NCBI GenBank assembly: GCA_934096755.1
Contig: CAKOMU010000015.1
Coordinates: forward strand, 1-23,880
Source: an uncultured Bacilli bacterium
GTDB taxonomy: Bacteria; Bacillota_I; Bacilli_A; RF39; UBA660
Length of the DNA stretch: 23,880 nucleotides
Direction of reading: 5' to 3'
Shown here: piece after piece, positions 1 through 6,986 of the stretch
Position numbering within the stretch: position 1 is the first letter of the stretch
Layout: each line of letters begins with the position of its first letter
Notes under the pieces: generated by a model
Told to the model about the DNA's origin: nothing
What the model saw: the letters and a program-made list of their open reading frames with translations, nothing else
The model's database searches: none
Position numbers and translations under genes: made by a program

Positions 1-1
1 C

Positions 2-1000
2 TATCACAATATGTTAAAAGAATTAGAAGAAAAAAAAGTTATTTTTACTTCAATTGAACAAGCTATTAAATTATATCCGGATTTAGTCAAAAAATATTTT
101 GGTCAAATTGTATCATTTAAAGAAAATAAATTTGCAGCATTAAATTCAGCTGTTTTTAGTGGTGGTTCTTTTATATATGTTCCTAAAAATACAGTTTTAG
201 ATAGACCATTACAAAGTTATTTCCGTATTAATAGTAAAAATATGGGCCAATTTGAAAGAACTTTAATTATTGTGGATGATAATTCATCTCTTCATTATGT
301 CGAAGGATGTACTGCCCCAAGTTATAGCGAATCTAGTCTACACGCCGCCGTAGTAGAAATATATGTTGGTAAAAATGGTAAATGTCGCTATTCAACTGTC
401 CAAAATTGGGCCACTAATGTTTATAACTTAGTTACAAAGAGAGCTTTAGTTGATGATTTTGGCACTATGGAATGGATTGATGGCAATATTGGCTCAAAAG
501 TAACTATGAAATATCCTTGTTGTGTTTTAAAAGGTGATTATTCGACTGGCACTTGTATTACAATTAGTGTTGCTAAAAACATGCAAGAACAAGATAGCGG
601 CGCTAGAATGATTCATCTAGGTAAACATACTAAGAGTAATATAATCTCTAAAAGTATTGCTTCATCTGGTGGGAATGCCACATATCGCGGCAAAGTAGCT
701 ATAAAACCAAATGCCCAAAATAGTGAAGCTATGGTTAAATGCGATAGTTTAATCTTAGATGAATTCTCTAAAAGTGATACTATTCCGGTCAATATTGTTA
801 GTAATGTTAGTAGCAATGTTGAGCATGAAGCCACAGTTTCCAAAATTAGTGAAGAAGTACTTTTTTATTTAGAAAGTCGCGGTATTCCTGCTGAGAAGGC
901 AACGGAATTAATTGTACTAGGTTTTATTGATAAATTTAAAGAAGAATTGCCAATGGAATATGCCGTAGAATTAAACCAATTAATTAAGAGAAATCTATAA
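2..1000 (+). CDS. sufB: Fe-S cluster assembly scaffold SufB (5' end cut by window edge)
   Basis: SufB is the scaffold subunit of the cytosolic SUF (SufBCD) complex, on which Fe-S clusters are built. The visible part has family hallmarks: [48 protein letters not shown], the Cys in VKCDSL, and EHEAT followed by SKISEE near the C terminus (regions holding the Cys and Glu/His implicated in cluster assembly in E. coli SufB). About 330 residues are present, whereas complete SufB is about 465. The frame is open to the window edge, reading Tyr-His-Asn before the Met at 11, which matches internal SufB sequence. That Met is therefore internal and the gene is 5'-truncated by the window. In Firmicutes sufB is usually last in sufCDSUB, and here it is indeed followed by a terminator and not by another suf gene. 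Confidence 0.97.
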   Translation, partial: YHNMLKELEEKKVIFTSIEQAIKLYPDLVKKYFGQIVSFKENKFAALNSAVFSGGSFIYVPKNTVLDRPLQSYFRINSKNMGQFERTLIIVDDNSSLHYVEGCTAPSYSESSLHAAVVEIYVGKNGKCRYSTVQNWATNVYNLVTKRALVDDFGTMEWIDGNIGSKVTMKYPCCVLKGDYSTGTCITISVAKNMQEQDSGARMIHLGKHTKSNIISKSIASSGGNATYRGKVAIKPNAQNSEAMVKCDSLILDEFSKSDTIPVNIVSNVSSNVEHEATVSKISEEVLFYLESRGIPAEKATELIVLGFIDKFKEELPMEYAVELNQLIKRNL

Positions 1001-1170
1001 ATTTAAACATAATAAAATCTAATTGTAATGTTATTATAAGCTTTACAACAGAAGTAAAAACTAATCCCAAAACTGGAGCGATTATATCTTGTGTTGTTGC
1101 TGGAGTAGGAGTAATAATGTCACTAGTGTTTATAAATTACACCAAGAAAAATAATAAGTTTACTAAATAG
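988..1170 (+). pseudogene. Start-less remnant of a sortase-anchored surface protein (NPKTG sorting signal)
   Basis: The frame beginning just after an in-frame TAA at 985-987 runs open to TAG at 1168-1170. Its last part is a textbook C-terminal cell-wall sorting signal: NPKTG at 1063-1077, then a 21-residue hydrophobic stretch (1078-1140), then TKKNNKFTK as a positive tail. There is no ATG, GTG or TTG start upstream of the motif in this frame. The only ATG lies inside the hydrophobic segment. I read this as the 3' stump of an LPXTG-like anchored protein whose body was deleted next to sufB. Less likely, it is translated from a rare ATT/ATA start. That sortases recognise NPXTG-type variants is established for the family; no sortase gene is in this window. 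Confidence 0.55.
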
Positions 1171-1171
1171 T

Positions 1172-1203
1172 ATGGTCAGGCTTAAAAGCTGGACCATTTT
1201 TTT
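1172..1203 (+). terminator. Rho-independent terminator after sufB and the anchor remnant
   Basis: ATGGTC (1172-1177) pairs with GACCAT (1192-1197). An inner GCTT/AAGC pair is separated from it by a two-base internal loop, and a run of seven T follows. It would end the suf transcript. Confidence 0.8.
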
Positions 1204-1216
1204 AATGAAAAAAAAC

Positions 1217-1245
1217 TTACACAAAAAAATTTTTTGTGTTATAAT
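1217..1245 (+). promoter_or_regulatory. Promoter of the MATE fusion gene with a palindrome in its spacer
   Basis: The -35-like TTACAC (1217-1222) and -10 TATAAT (1240-1245) are 17 bp apart. A perfect 21-bp palindrome lies over the spacer (1219-1239): arms ACACAAAAAA and TTTTTTGTGT around one central A. The same 29-bp arrangement, with 24 of 29 bases identical, occurs at the miaB promoter (17148-17176). It is probably an operator for a dimeric repressor or activator, or a curved-DNA promoter type; the binding protein is unknown. Confidence 0.7.
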
Positions 1246-1252
1246 GCTACTT

Positions 1253-1322
1253 GCTGTGTGGTTAGAACAAACGTAAAAACAAGTTGCGTTTTTCTTTTGA
1301 CACAAAAAGGAAAGGAAGTTAT
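1253..1322 (+). promoter_or_regulatory. Short 5' leader of the MATE gene, possible attenuator or guanidine-type riboswitch
   Basis: About 70 nt separate the expected transcript start from the ATG. They contain AAACG (1269-1273), which can pair with CGTTT (1287-1291) just before a T-rich tract (TTTTTCTTTT), and TGTGT (1255-1259), which can pair with ACACA (1300-1304). A hairpin with a U-rich tail before a MATE gene fits transcription attenuation. MATE (mepA-type) genes are known hosts of guanidine-IV riboswitches, but I can only suggest that class from context; the stems are short. Confidence 0.25.
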
Positions 1323-3278
1323 ATGAAAAATTTTGATTTAGGGAAAGATAAAATTAGTAAACTATTACTCAATTTTTCTATTCCTTGTATTATTTCTTTG
1401 TTAGTGGGAGCTTTATATAACATCGTTGACCAAATATTTATTGGTCAAAAAGTTGGCTTTTTAGGTAATGCTGCTACTAACGTTGTTTACCCCTTTACGG
1501 TGATTGCTTTAGCACTTGCTCTTTTAATTGGTGATGGTGCATCATCATTGTTTAATTTAGCTTTAGGGAAAAAGGATGAAAAAAGTGCATCTAAAAGTAT
1601 TGGTAATGCCGCGTTTTTACTAGTAGTGGTCGCTATTTTATTAACAGTATTTGGTTTTATTTTTCAAAATCCAATTTTAACTGTCTTTGGAGTTACTAAT
1701 GCTAGTTATGACTATGCACATACTTATTTGCAAATCATTTTAATTGGGTTACCATTTTATATTATTGGTCAAGGATTAAATGGTATCATAAGATCAGACG
1801 GCAGTCCTAAATTTGCCATGATATCGACATTAGCAGGGGCAATTATTAATATTATTTTAGATCCAATTGCTATTTATGGTTTCAATATGGGAGTAAAAGG
1901 AGCTGCCATAGCAACAATTATTGGTCAGTTGGCCTCATTTGTTTTGACAGTCATTTATTTGGCAAAACCTAAAAAATTTAAAATTACTAAAGAATCTTTA
2001 AAACTCGATAAATCCACAGCTAAAAAAATTGTCATGTTAGGGATATCTAGTTTTATCACTCAAATTTCTATTGTTTTAGTAATTGCTGTTTGTAATAATC
2101 TTATTGTTAAATACGGAGCCAATTCTATTTATGGAGCTGATATCCCAATTTCTGCGATTGGAATTGTTATGAAAGTGTTTGGAATAATAATTGCTATAGT
2201 TATTGGTACTTCCATTGGTGGAGCACCGATCATCGGTTATAATTATGGTGCTGGAAAAATAGATCGTGTTAAAGAAACATTCCAAATGATTATTAAAATT
2301 AATTTAATCACCGGTGTGATAGCCTTTTTAATCTTCCAATTTGCTCCTCAATTTATTATCAATATTTTTGGAAGTGATTCTGCTCTTTATAATGAATATG
2401 CCTTATTATGTTTCCGTATTTATTTATCAGGTATTACATTAACATGTATCACAAAAAGTTGTAGTATTTATTTACAATCCATTGGTAAGTCAGTAAAATC
2501 AATGTTAGTATCTCTATTAAGAGATGTAGTTATTTTTATTCCAAGTCTTATCGTTTTAGCTAAGATGTATGGAGTAGTAGGCATGTTATGGGCTGCGTTA
2601 ATTGCTGATGTTATTGCTTTCTTTATTGCTATTCTTTGTGTAAAAAGTGAACATCAACAACCAAAAGTTGTACATAAATCTGCTCCTCAAATTTCAAGTG
2701 ATTCTAAACCTCTTGCAGATAAATTGGTCATTACTATTGCTAGAGAATACGGTTCTGGTGGTAAATATGTAGGTAATTTGCTAGCTGATGCTTTAAAGAT
2801 TCCTTGTTACGATAAAGAAATTATTACTTTGTCAGCTAAAGAAAGTGGTTTAGAAGCAGAATATATTGAAAACCAAGAACAAACGAAAAAAGATTTTAAT
2901 GCTTTTTATAATAATGATGATGAAATATTTTTAAGTGAATCTAAAGTTATTCAAAAATTAGCGGAACAACCTTGTGTTATAATAGGTAGATGTGCTGATT
3001 ATGTCTTAAAAAATCAAAAAAATGTTTATAATATTTATCTTTATAGTGATGATGAAAGTAAAATCAAAAGAGCGACAAAATATTATGGTATGAATAAACA
3101 AAGCGCTCGTAAAGAAATTAATAAAATCAATAAAATGCGAGCTAAGCACTATGAATACTATACTAATCAAAAGTGGCAAGATTTAAGTCATTACGATATT
3201 GCTCTAAATGTGGATACTCTAGGAGTTGAAGGCACAGTCGATGCACTTTATAAAATAATTAAAAAACAAAATAATTAA
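1323..3278 (+). CDS. MATE family efflux transporter fused to a cytidylate kinase-like domain
   Basis: The protein has 651 aa. Residues about 1-450 are a MATE (NorM/MepA-like) exporter: twelve hydrophobic segments, an N-terminal LLxFSIPCI...YNIVDQIFIG signature, then DGASSLFNLALGK, and the mirrored second half with PIIGYNYGAG. MATE proteins expel cationic drugs or metabolites using Na+ or H+ gradients. After a polar linker (about 440-466), residues about 467-650 form a cytosolic Cytidylate_kin2-type domain: VITIAREYGSGGKYVG as the P-loop-like start, PCYDKEII, and a VIIGRCADYVL segment. Usual MATE proteins are about 450 aa, so the extra 185 residues are a true fusion in one open frame. The start is ATG 1323, after AGGAAAGGAAG, not the in-frame TTG at 1284. 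It is monocistronic or leads into 3337. Whether the kinase domain phosphorylates nucleotides or only senses them is unknown. Confidence 0.92.
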   Translation: MKNFDLGKDKISKLLLNFSIPCIISLLVGALYNIVDQIFIGQKVGFLGNAATNVVYPFTVIALALALLIGDGASSLFNLALGKKDEKSASKSIGNAAFLLVVVAILLTVFGFIFQNPILTVFGVTNASYDYAHTYLQIILIGLPFYIIGQGLNGIIRSDGSPKFAMISTLAGAIINIILDPIAIYGFNMGVKGAAIATIIGQLASFVLTVIYLAKPKKFKITKESLKLDKSTAKKIVMLGISSFITQISIVLVIAVCNNLIVKYGANSIYGADIPISAIGIVMKVFGIIIAIVIGTSIGGAPIIGYNYGAGKIDRVKETFQMIIKINLITGVIAFLIFQFAPQFIINIFGSDSALYNEYALLCFRIYLSGITLTCITKSCSIYLQSIGKSVKSMLVSLLRDVVIFIPSLIVLAKMYGVVGMLWAALIADVIAFFIAILCVKSEHQQPKVVHKSAPQISSDSKPLADKLVITIAREYGSGGKYVGNLLADALKIPCYDKEIITLSAKESGLEAEYIENQEQTKKDFNAFYNNDDEIFLSESKVIQKLAEQPCVIIGRCADYVLKNQKNVYNIYLYSDDESKIKRATKYYGMNKQSARKEINKINKMRAKHYEYYTNQKWQDLSHYDIALNVDTLGVEGTVDALYKIIKKQNN

Positions 3279-3300
3279 AAAAATATCTGTAAGGAAAAAT

Positions 3301-3312
3301 TTGTGATATACT
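3301..3312 (+). promoter_or_regulatory. Possible promoter of the gene at 3337 (half-site TTGTGA next to the -10)
   Basis: TTGTGA directly abuts the -10-like TATACT (3307-3312). This is the same register as the right palindrome arm in the promoters at 1217 and 17148. The left arm and a good -35 are not recognisable, so the call is weak. Confidence 0.35.
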
Positions 3313-3336
3313 TATCTTATAAGAAATGAGGTATTT

Positions 3337-3864
3337 ATGAAGAAAAAGCAAATTGTTGATTTAGTTATTGCCATCTTTTTAATTATTGCTGGCAGTGCCT
3401 TATTACTATTTCCATTATTTCACTTTGTTAAAGTAAAATGGATATTTGTAGGTATTTTAGGCGTTTATGCATTATTAAATTTAGTTCAATTTATTTTAAC
3501 TAGAAAGGATCAAGATTATGAAGGGTTACTTACAAGTATTGCTTCCATAATTGTTTTAGGTATTGCTTTAAAGTTAAATATTGCGGAAGTTCCTTGGTAT
3601 TTAGCTTTATGCTTACTAATCTGGATCATTTTATTATCTCTAATAAAATTAAAAAAGAGTGATTACTATAATGATCGTCATAATAAAGTATGGATTTTAA
3701 AAGTAATTACATTAATACTTTTTATACTTACAGGTTTGCTGACGACGATGAATCTTTATTATGAAAATGATATTCAAGTATTAATACTTGGTTATTTCTT
3801 CTTAATTCATGGTATGTTAGAATTATTTGATCCATTAAGTGTTTATTTACATGAAGTAAAATGA
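3337..3864 (+). CDS. Multi-pass membrane protein, DUF308/HdeD-like
   Basis: A 175-aa, very hydrophobic protein with about six predicted membrane segments (near residues 8-28, 33-52, 62-80, 85-104, 119-138, 147-165). The paired short helices with IIAGSALLLFPL at the start resemble DUF308/HdeD-type membrane proteins, a resemblance of pattern, not a clear motif match. GAGG eight bases before the ATG acts as ribosome binding site. It is followed by its own terminator. Its function is unknown. It lies 58 bp after the MATE fusion, so some read-through from that gene is possible, since no terminator is seen between them. Confidence 0.75.
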   Translation: MKKKQIVDLVIAIFLIIAGSALLLFPLFHFVKVKWIFVGILGVYALLNLVQFILTRKDQDYEGLLTSIASIIVLGIALKLNIAEVPWYLALCLLIWIILLSLIKLKKSDYYNDRHNKVWILKVITLILFILTGLLTTMNLYYENDIQVLILGYFFLIHGMLELFDPLSVYLHEVK

Positions 3865-3888
3865 TAGGGATAATTTCCTATCTTTTTT
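3863..3888 (+). terminator. Intrinsic terminator after the membrane protein
   Basis: GATAGG (3863-3868) pairs with CCTATC (3877-3882), followed by six T. The stem begins inside the stop codon of the preceding gene. Confidence 0.85.
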
Positions 3889-3918
3889 CATATATTTAAG
3901 ATGAAAGGAATGGTAATA

Positions 3919-4185
3919 ATGGAAATTCTAAAGGTTTCATCAAAATCAAATCCTAGTAAAGTCGCTGGAGCTATTGCGAGTATTTACAGGGATAAAAAAC
4001 AAGTAGAAATACAAACGATTGGAGCAGGTTCGCTAAATCAGGCTATTAAAGCTATTGCTATCTGTCGAGGATTTGTAGCACCGACTGGAGATAATCTCGT
4101 TATTATACCAGCATTTAATGATATTTTAATTAATGGAGAACAAAAAACAGCTATTAAATTGATTGTGGAAAACAAAGAAAAATAG
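3919..4185 (+). CDS. spoVS: Stage V sporulation protein S (SpoVS)
   Basis: An 88-aa protein that follows B. subtilis SpoVS almost throughout: MEILKVS at the start, SKVAGAIA, IQTIGAGSLNQAIKAIAI, RGFVAPTG, IPAF and TAIKLIVE at the end. SpoVS is a small Alba-fold-like nucleic-acid-binding protein. It is needed for spore coat/stage V progression in Bacillus, and its homologues are also widespread in non-sporulating bacteria. I choose ATG 3919 because it gives the family's exact N terminus and has AAAGGA ten bases upstream; the ATG at 3901 would add six residues not seen in the family. It is a single-gene unit bounded by terminators. Its presence alone does not prove that this organism sporulates. 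Confidence 0.95.
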   Translation: MEILKVSSKSNPSKVAGAIASIYRDKKQVEIQTIGAGSLNQAIKAIAICRGFVAPTGDNLVIIPAFNDILINGEQKTAIKLIVENKEK

Positions 4186-4186
4186 A

Positions 4187-4217
4187 GTGATTATTGCAAA
4201 AATAATTGCTTTTTTTT
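4187..4217 (+). terminator. Intrinsic terminator after spoVS
   Basis: GTGATTATT pairs with AATAATTGC (two G-T wobbles) across a short GCAAA loop, followed by eight T. The 3' side of the stem contributes the -35 element of the next promoter. Confidence 0.75.
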
Positions 4218-4234
4218 GTAACTTGCCTTATACT
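4206..4234 (+). promoter_or_regulatory. Promoter of the PerR-rubrerythrin operon
   Basis: TTGCTT (4206-4211) and TATACT (4229-4234) are 17 bp apart. The expected start point, near 4241, lies inside the palindrome at 4236-4256. Confidence 0.65.
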
Positions 4235-4235
4235 T

Positions 4236-4256
4236 AAATAGTAATCATTACTATTT
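4236..4256 (+). promoter_or_regulatory. PerR/Fur-type operator (autoregulatory)
   Basis: A perfect 21-bp palindrome, arms AAATAGTAAT and ATTACTATTT around a central C. Its core TAGTAAT-C-ATTACTA has the 7-1-7 layout of Fur-family boxes and matches five of seven bases per arm of the PerR box TTATAAT-N-ATTATAA. It sits directly downstream of the -10 and just ahead of the SD of the Fur-family gene, so binding would block transcription of the regulator and rubrerythrin together. Confidence 0.8.
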
Positions 4257-4267
4257 AGGAGGTAATT

Positions 4268-4651
4268 TTGAAAAATACACGTCAACGAAATGCTATTTTA
4301 AATATTGTTAATACTAGCAATAATCATGATACAGCTTATATGATATTTAAAAAAGCGCAAATAGTATTACCAAATATTAGTCTGGGCACTGTTTATCGTA
4401 ACTTAAAAAGTTTAGAAGAAGAACATATGATTCAAAGCATTGAATGTCTAAAAGAAAAACATTACGATAAAATTAAACCTCATGACCATTTCATTTGTCA
4501 ATACTGTCATGAAATAATAGATATTTTTGATTTGAATTTTGTTGTACCGGAAAAATACCAAAATAATATAATTAATGATCACAAAATAGTTCTAATGGGC
4601 ATATGTGAAAAATGCCAGAAGGAGGAAAATAATGGAATTAAAAGGAAGTAG
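4268..4651 (+). CDS. perR: Fur-family peroxide-responsive repressor, PerR-like
   Basis: A 127-aa winged-helix metalloregulator. The DNA-binding half carries RQRNAIL and [14 protein letters not shown]. The dimer half has two CxxC zinc-knuckle pairs (C77/C80 and C113/C116). Predicted regulatory metal ligands, by alignment to B. subtilis PerR, are H20, D67, H72, H74 and D85. The Asp at 85 matches PerR D104, the residue that distinguishes peroxide sensors from iron-sensing Fur, which has Glu there. TTG is the start, six bases after a strong AGGAGG. The gene overlaps the rubrerythrin start by 20 bases, which implies translational coupling. A palindromic box covers its transcription start, so autoregulation is likely. 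PerR is better supported than Fur or Zur, but the call rests on alignment by eye. Confidence 0.85.
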   Translation: MKNTRQRNAILNIVNTSNNHDTAYMIFKKAQIVLPNISLGTVYRNLKSLEEEHMIQSIECLKEKHYDKIKPHDHFICQYCHEIIDIFDLNFVVPEKYQNNIINDHKIVLMGICEKCQKEENNGIKRK

Positions 4652-5171
4652 AACTGAAGCTAATTTAATGGCAGCATTTGCAGGAGAATCGCAAGCTCGT
4701 AATAAATATACTTATTATGCATCTAAAGCTCGCAAAGATGGATATGAACAAATTGCTGCTATTTTTGAAGAAACTGCTAATAACGAAAAAGAACATGCTA
4801 AAATTTGGTTTAAAGAATTACATGGTGGAGAAATTCCTAGCACAGAAGAAAATTTACTAGACGCTGCTAATGGTGAAAATTATGAATGGACTGATATGTA
4901 CCAAGAATTTGCAGAAATAGCTAAAGAAGAAGGCTTTACAAGAATTGCTAATCTATTTGAAAATGTTGCTAAGATTGAAAAAGCTCATGAAGAAAGATAT
5001 CGTCAACTTTTAAAAAATGTCGATGATAAAGTAGTATTTAGTAAAGATGAAGAATGTATTTGGATTTGTCGTAATTGTGGCCATATTGTTGTAGGTAAAT
5101 ATGCTCCAGAAGTATGTCCAGTATGTAATCATCCAAAAAGCTTTTTTGAATTAAAAGCACAAAATTATTAA
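4632..5171 (+). CDS. rbr: Rubrerythrin
   Basis: A 179-aa protein with the two-domain layout of rubrerythrins, which reduce H2O2 to water using a diiron site and a rubredoxin-like iron. The ferritin-like part (about 1-135) has the E/ExxH metal motifs ([32 protein letters not shown]). The C-terminal rubredoxin domain has CRNCGH and CPVCNHP pairs. The start is ATG 4632, behind GGAGG; the frame extends upstream into the regulator gene but without an SD. Coupling to the PerR-like gene and to its operator fits the well-known PerR-rubrerythrin pairing in anaerobes and points to an anaerobic or microaerobic lifestyle without reliance on catalase. Confidence 0.97.
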   Translation: MELKGSRTEANLMAAFAGESQARNKYTYYASKARKDGYEQIAAIFEETANNEKEHAKIWFKELHGGEIPSTEENLLDAANGENYEWTDMYQEFAEIAKEEGFTRIANLFENVAKIEKAHEERYRQLLKNVDDKVVFSKDEECIWICRNCGHIVVGKYAPEVCPVCNHPKSFFELKAQNY

Positions 5172-5175
5172 TGTT

Positions 5176-5199
5176 AAAGACTGTTGATCAGTCTTTTTT
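5176..5199 (+). terminator. Intrinsic terminator after rubrerythrin
   Basis: AAAGACTG (5176-5183) pairs with CAGTCTTT (5189-5196) across a five-base loop, with the T run continuing to 5199. Confidence 0.9.
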
Positions 5200-5224
5200 C
5201 ATTTTATTTTATGCTATTTTGCGG

Positions 5225-5230
5225 TATACT
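5225..5230 (+). promoter_or_regulatory. -10 element of the deacetylase gene, giving a near-leaderless transcript
   Basis: TATACT lies 14 bases before the ATG at 5245, and no SD-like sequence is present between them. A transcript from here would have a leader of about 8 nt. The -35 region (TTTTAT) is poor. Confidence 0.45.
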
Positions 5231-5244
5231 AATTATGTGATAAT

Positions 5245-6486
5245 ATGAAAAAAGAATTGTGGTTAACTTTAATTGTGGTATTAATGGTCAGTGTCATTGG
5301 TTGTTTATCTTGGCAAATAGGAAAAAATAGAGAACTAAAAGAACTAGAGAAGATTGATGCAAAATTATCTTTCTATCAAAAAAAGGAAATACTTACTAAT
5401 CCTCAAGATGAATTAGAAACATATTTTAATAATCTTTTAGTTATGGAAAATACTATTAATGACTTAAAACATGAAAAACTTAGTACTGAAGATCTTAAAG
5501 ATATTTCATCTACTAAAGAGAAGTTAGAAAAGACATTTATTTCTAATAGTATCAAATCACCAGATTGGTCAAATTTATTAAAAGATTATTCTAAAGAGGA
5601 ACAATCAAAAATTAAAAAAATATACAACGATAGTAGTGTTGCTTTAAATAGTCAAAATTACAATGCTAAAATAAAAGAATACAATGAAGATATAACAAAA
5701 GACATCGAATTATTAAATTATTTAGAAGAAAATAAAGATGATTTTTATCTAAAAAATAATTCACTTATTTATAAAGATGAAAAGATAAAATCTCAAGTGG
5801 CCACTTATAATACTGATATTAGTATGCAAGCAGATACACCAGTGCAAATACCTATTTTGATGTATCACGGAGTTTTGGATAATCCGTATGGTGGAAAAGA
5901 GTTATTTGTAAGAGTAAGTGAATTTAGAGCTCAAATGAAGTATTTAAAAGAAAATGGCTTTACACCAATATTTTTAAGTGAAATAGATAAATCAAGTGAA
6001 TATGCTAAACCAGTAATTATTACTTTTGACGATGGTTACAAAGATGTTTATACCAACGCTTTTCCTATTTTAGAGCAATATAATTTTAAAGCTAATCTTT
6101 ATGTCATTACGGATTGGGTAGGTGGTAGTGTTTATGTTACTTGGGATGATGTTTTAAAAATGCATAATTCCAACTTAATGGAAATTGGTAGTCATACTAG
6201 TACTCATCAAAATTTAGCTAGCCTTAGTGATGATAAAATTGAAACAGAATTAAAGAAAAGTAAAGAAACATTGGAAAGTAAGTTATCTAAAACCATCAAT
6301 ACATTAGCTTATCCTTATGGTGGACATAATGAAGCAGTCATGAATATAGCCAAAAAATACTATGACTATGCCTTATCTACAAACAGCGGTAAAGAAATTA
6401 GTAATAGTCTACATCAATATGAGTTAAATCGTTATAACGTATATCGTGGTTGCAGTTTACAAACATTTAAATCATACGTTAATTAA
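5245..6486 (+). CDS. Membrane-anchored polysaccharide deacetylase (CE4/NodB domain)
   Basis: A 413-aa exported enzyme. Residues about 5-25 are a hydrophobic signal/anchor ending in VIGC, which could be a lipobox (Cys20) or simply a signal anchor. Residues about 30-190 are charged, helical and probably coiled-coil, acting as a stalk. The catalytic NodB domain follows (about 200-413): PILMYHGV, the metal-binding TFDDGY (D262, D263), SHTSTH (H317, H321) and AYPYGG. Such CE4 enzymes remove N-acetyl groups from peptidoglycan or poly-GlcNAc. The MYHGV opening is like that of the IcaB/PgaB and PdaB-like groups, so the true substrate is unsure. It is a single-gene unit between terminators. No SD precedes the ATG, which suggests leaderless-type initiation. 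Confidence 0.9.
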   Translation: MKKELWLTLIVVLMVSVIGCLSWQIGKNRELKELEKIDAKLSFYQKKEILTNPQDELETYFNNLLVMENTINDLKHEKLSTEDLKDISSTKEKLEKTFISNSIKSPDWSNLLKDYSKEEQSKIKKIYNDSSVALNSQNYNAKIKEYNEDITKDIELLNYLEENKDDFYLKNNSLIYKDEKIKSQVATYNTDISMQADTPVQIPILMYHGVLDNPYGGKELFVRVSEFRAQMKYLKENGFTPIFLSEIDKSSEYAKPVIITFDDGYKDVYTNAFPILEQYNFKANLYVITDWVGGSVYVTWDDVLKMHNSNLMEIGSHTSTHQNLASLSDDKIETELKKSKETLESKLSKTINTLAYPYGGHNEAVMNIAKKYYDYALSTNSGKEISNSLHQYELNRYNVYRGCSLQTFKSYVN

Positions 6487-6488
6487 CC

Positions 6489-6517
6489 AAAAAAGCCAAT
6501 CTTACATTGGCTTTTTT
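6489..6517. terminator. Bidirectional terminator between convergent genes
   Basis: A perfect 12-bp stem, AAAAAAGCCAAT (6489-6500) with ATTGGCTTTTTT (6506-6517), and a five-base loop. It has a T run on each strand, so it serves both the deacetylase gene and the XRE gene. Confidence 0.92.
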
Positions 6518-6944
6518 AAAAATCCATTGGATTTTGAGGCATCATTTTGCCTTGACAATTGTCTTCGGTACACTTAAAGGTTGGTATACTTTTACTACCA
6601 GTTATTTCATAAACATCTAAAAGCATTTTCATCATTGCAATAGGAATTTTAGTTTCAGTCTTACAAGTATCACATACATATAATAGATACTTGTTTTTTG
6701 CATTTAAACTTTCGTCTTCACACAATTTACTAAAATCTACACCTAAAACTTGACTAATTCGCCAAATAGCACCTAAAGAAAAAGTTTGATGATATGCTGA
6801 TTCTATTCCACTAATAAAAGATAAAGAATAATTAATTTCATCTGCTAATTTTTCTTGTGTCCAACCTTTAAGTTTACGATACTTCTTTACATTTTTACTA
6901 ATAACCTCGTAAATATAGTTCTCATCATCTTTTTTAAATTCCAT
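6516..6944 (-). CDS. XRE-family transcriptional regulator with C-terminal Cys-pair domain
   Basis: A 142-aa protein. Residues about 15-72 form a Cro/C1-type helix-turn-helix: KYRKLKGWTQEKLADEINYS, then SFISGIES as recognition helix. The C-terminal half has CDTC and CTEDNC pairs that could bind zinc. GAGGTGG lies ahead of the ATG. It is transcribed away from the SPFH/zinc-ribbon operon with 205 bp between them, and the shared region contains both promoters and three AAATAG(C/T)G sites. I therefore infer that it controls itself and perhaps the operon. There is no phage context, so a prophage repressor is less likely. Confidence 0.87.
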   Translation of the reverse strand: MEFKKDDENYIYEVISKNVKKYRKLKGWTQEKLADEINYSLSFISGIESAYHQTFSLGAIWRISQVLGVDFSKLCEDESLNAKNKYLLYVCDTCKTETKIPIAMMKMLLDVYEITGSKSIPTFKCTEDNCQGKMMPQNPMDF

Positions 6945-6986
6945 AAATCCACCTCATACTTTACCTGTATACTTATTATCTTATAA

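Noticed and set aside
613..843. 76-aa minus-strand frame inside sufB
   Set aside because: It is fully antisense to conserved SufB sequence and has no ribosome binding site.
1123..1305. 60-aa minus-strand frame over the MATE promoter
   Set aside because: It covers a terminator and promoter, shows no family signal, and the plus strand explains the region better.
3862..3864. Mycoplasma-type code with TGA as Trp
   Set aside because: TGA ends this gene and the one at 14216-14218 directly before terminators or gene starts, and Trp is written TGG throughout.
4678..4860. 60-aa alternative plus-strand frame in rubrerythrin
   Set aside because: It overlaps conserved ferritin-like motifs of rubrerythrin in another phase.
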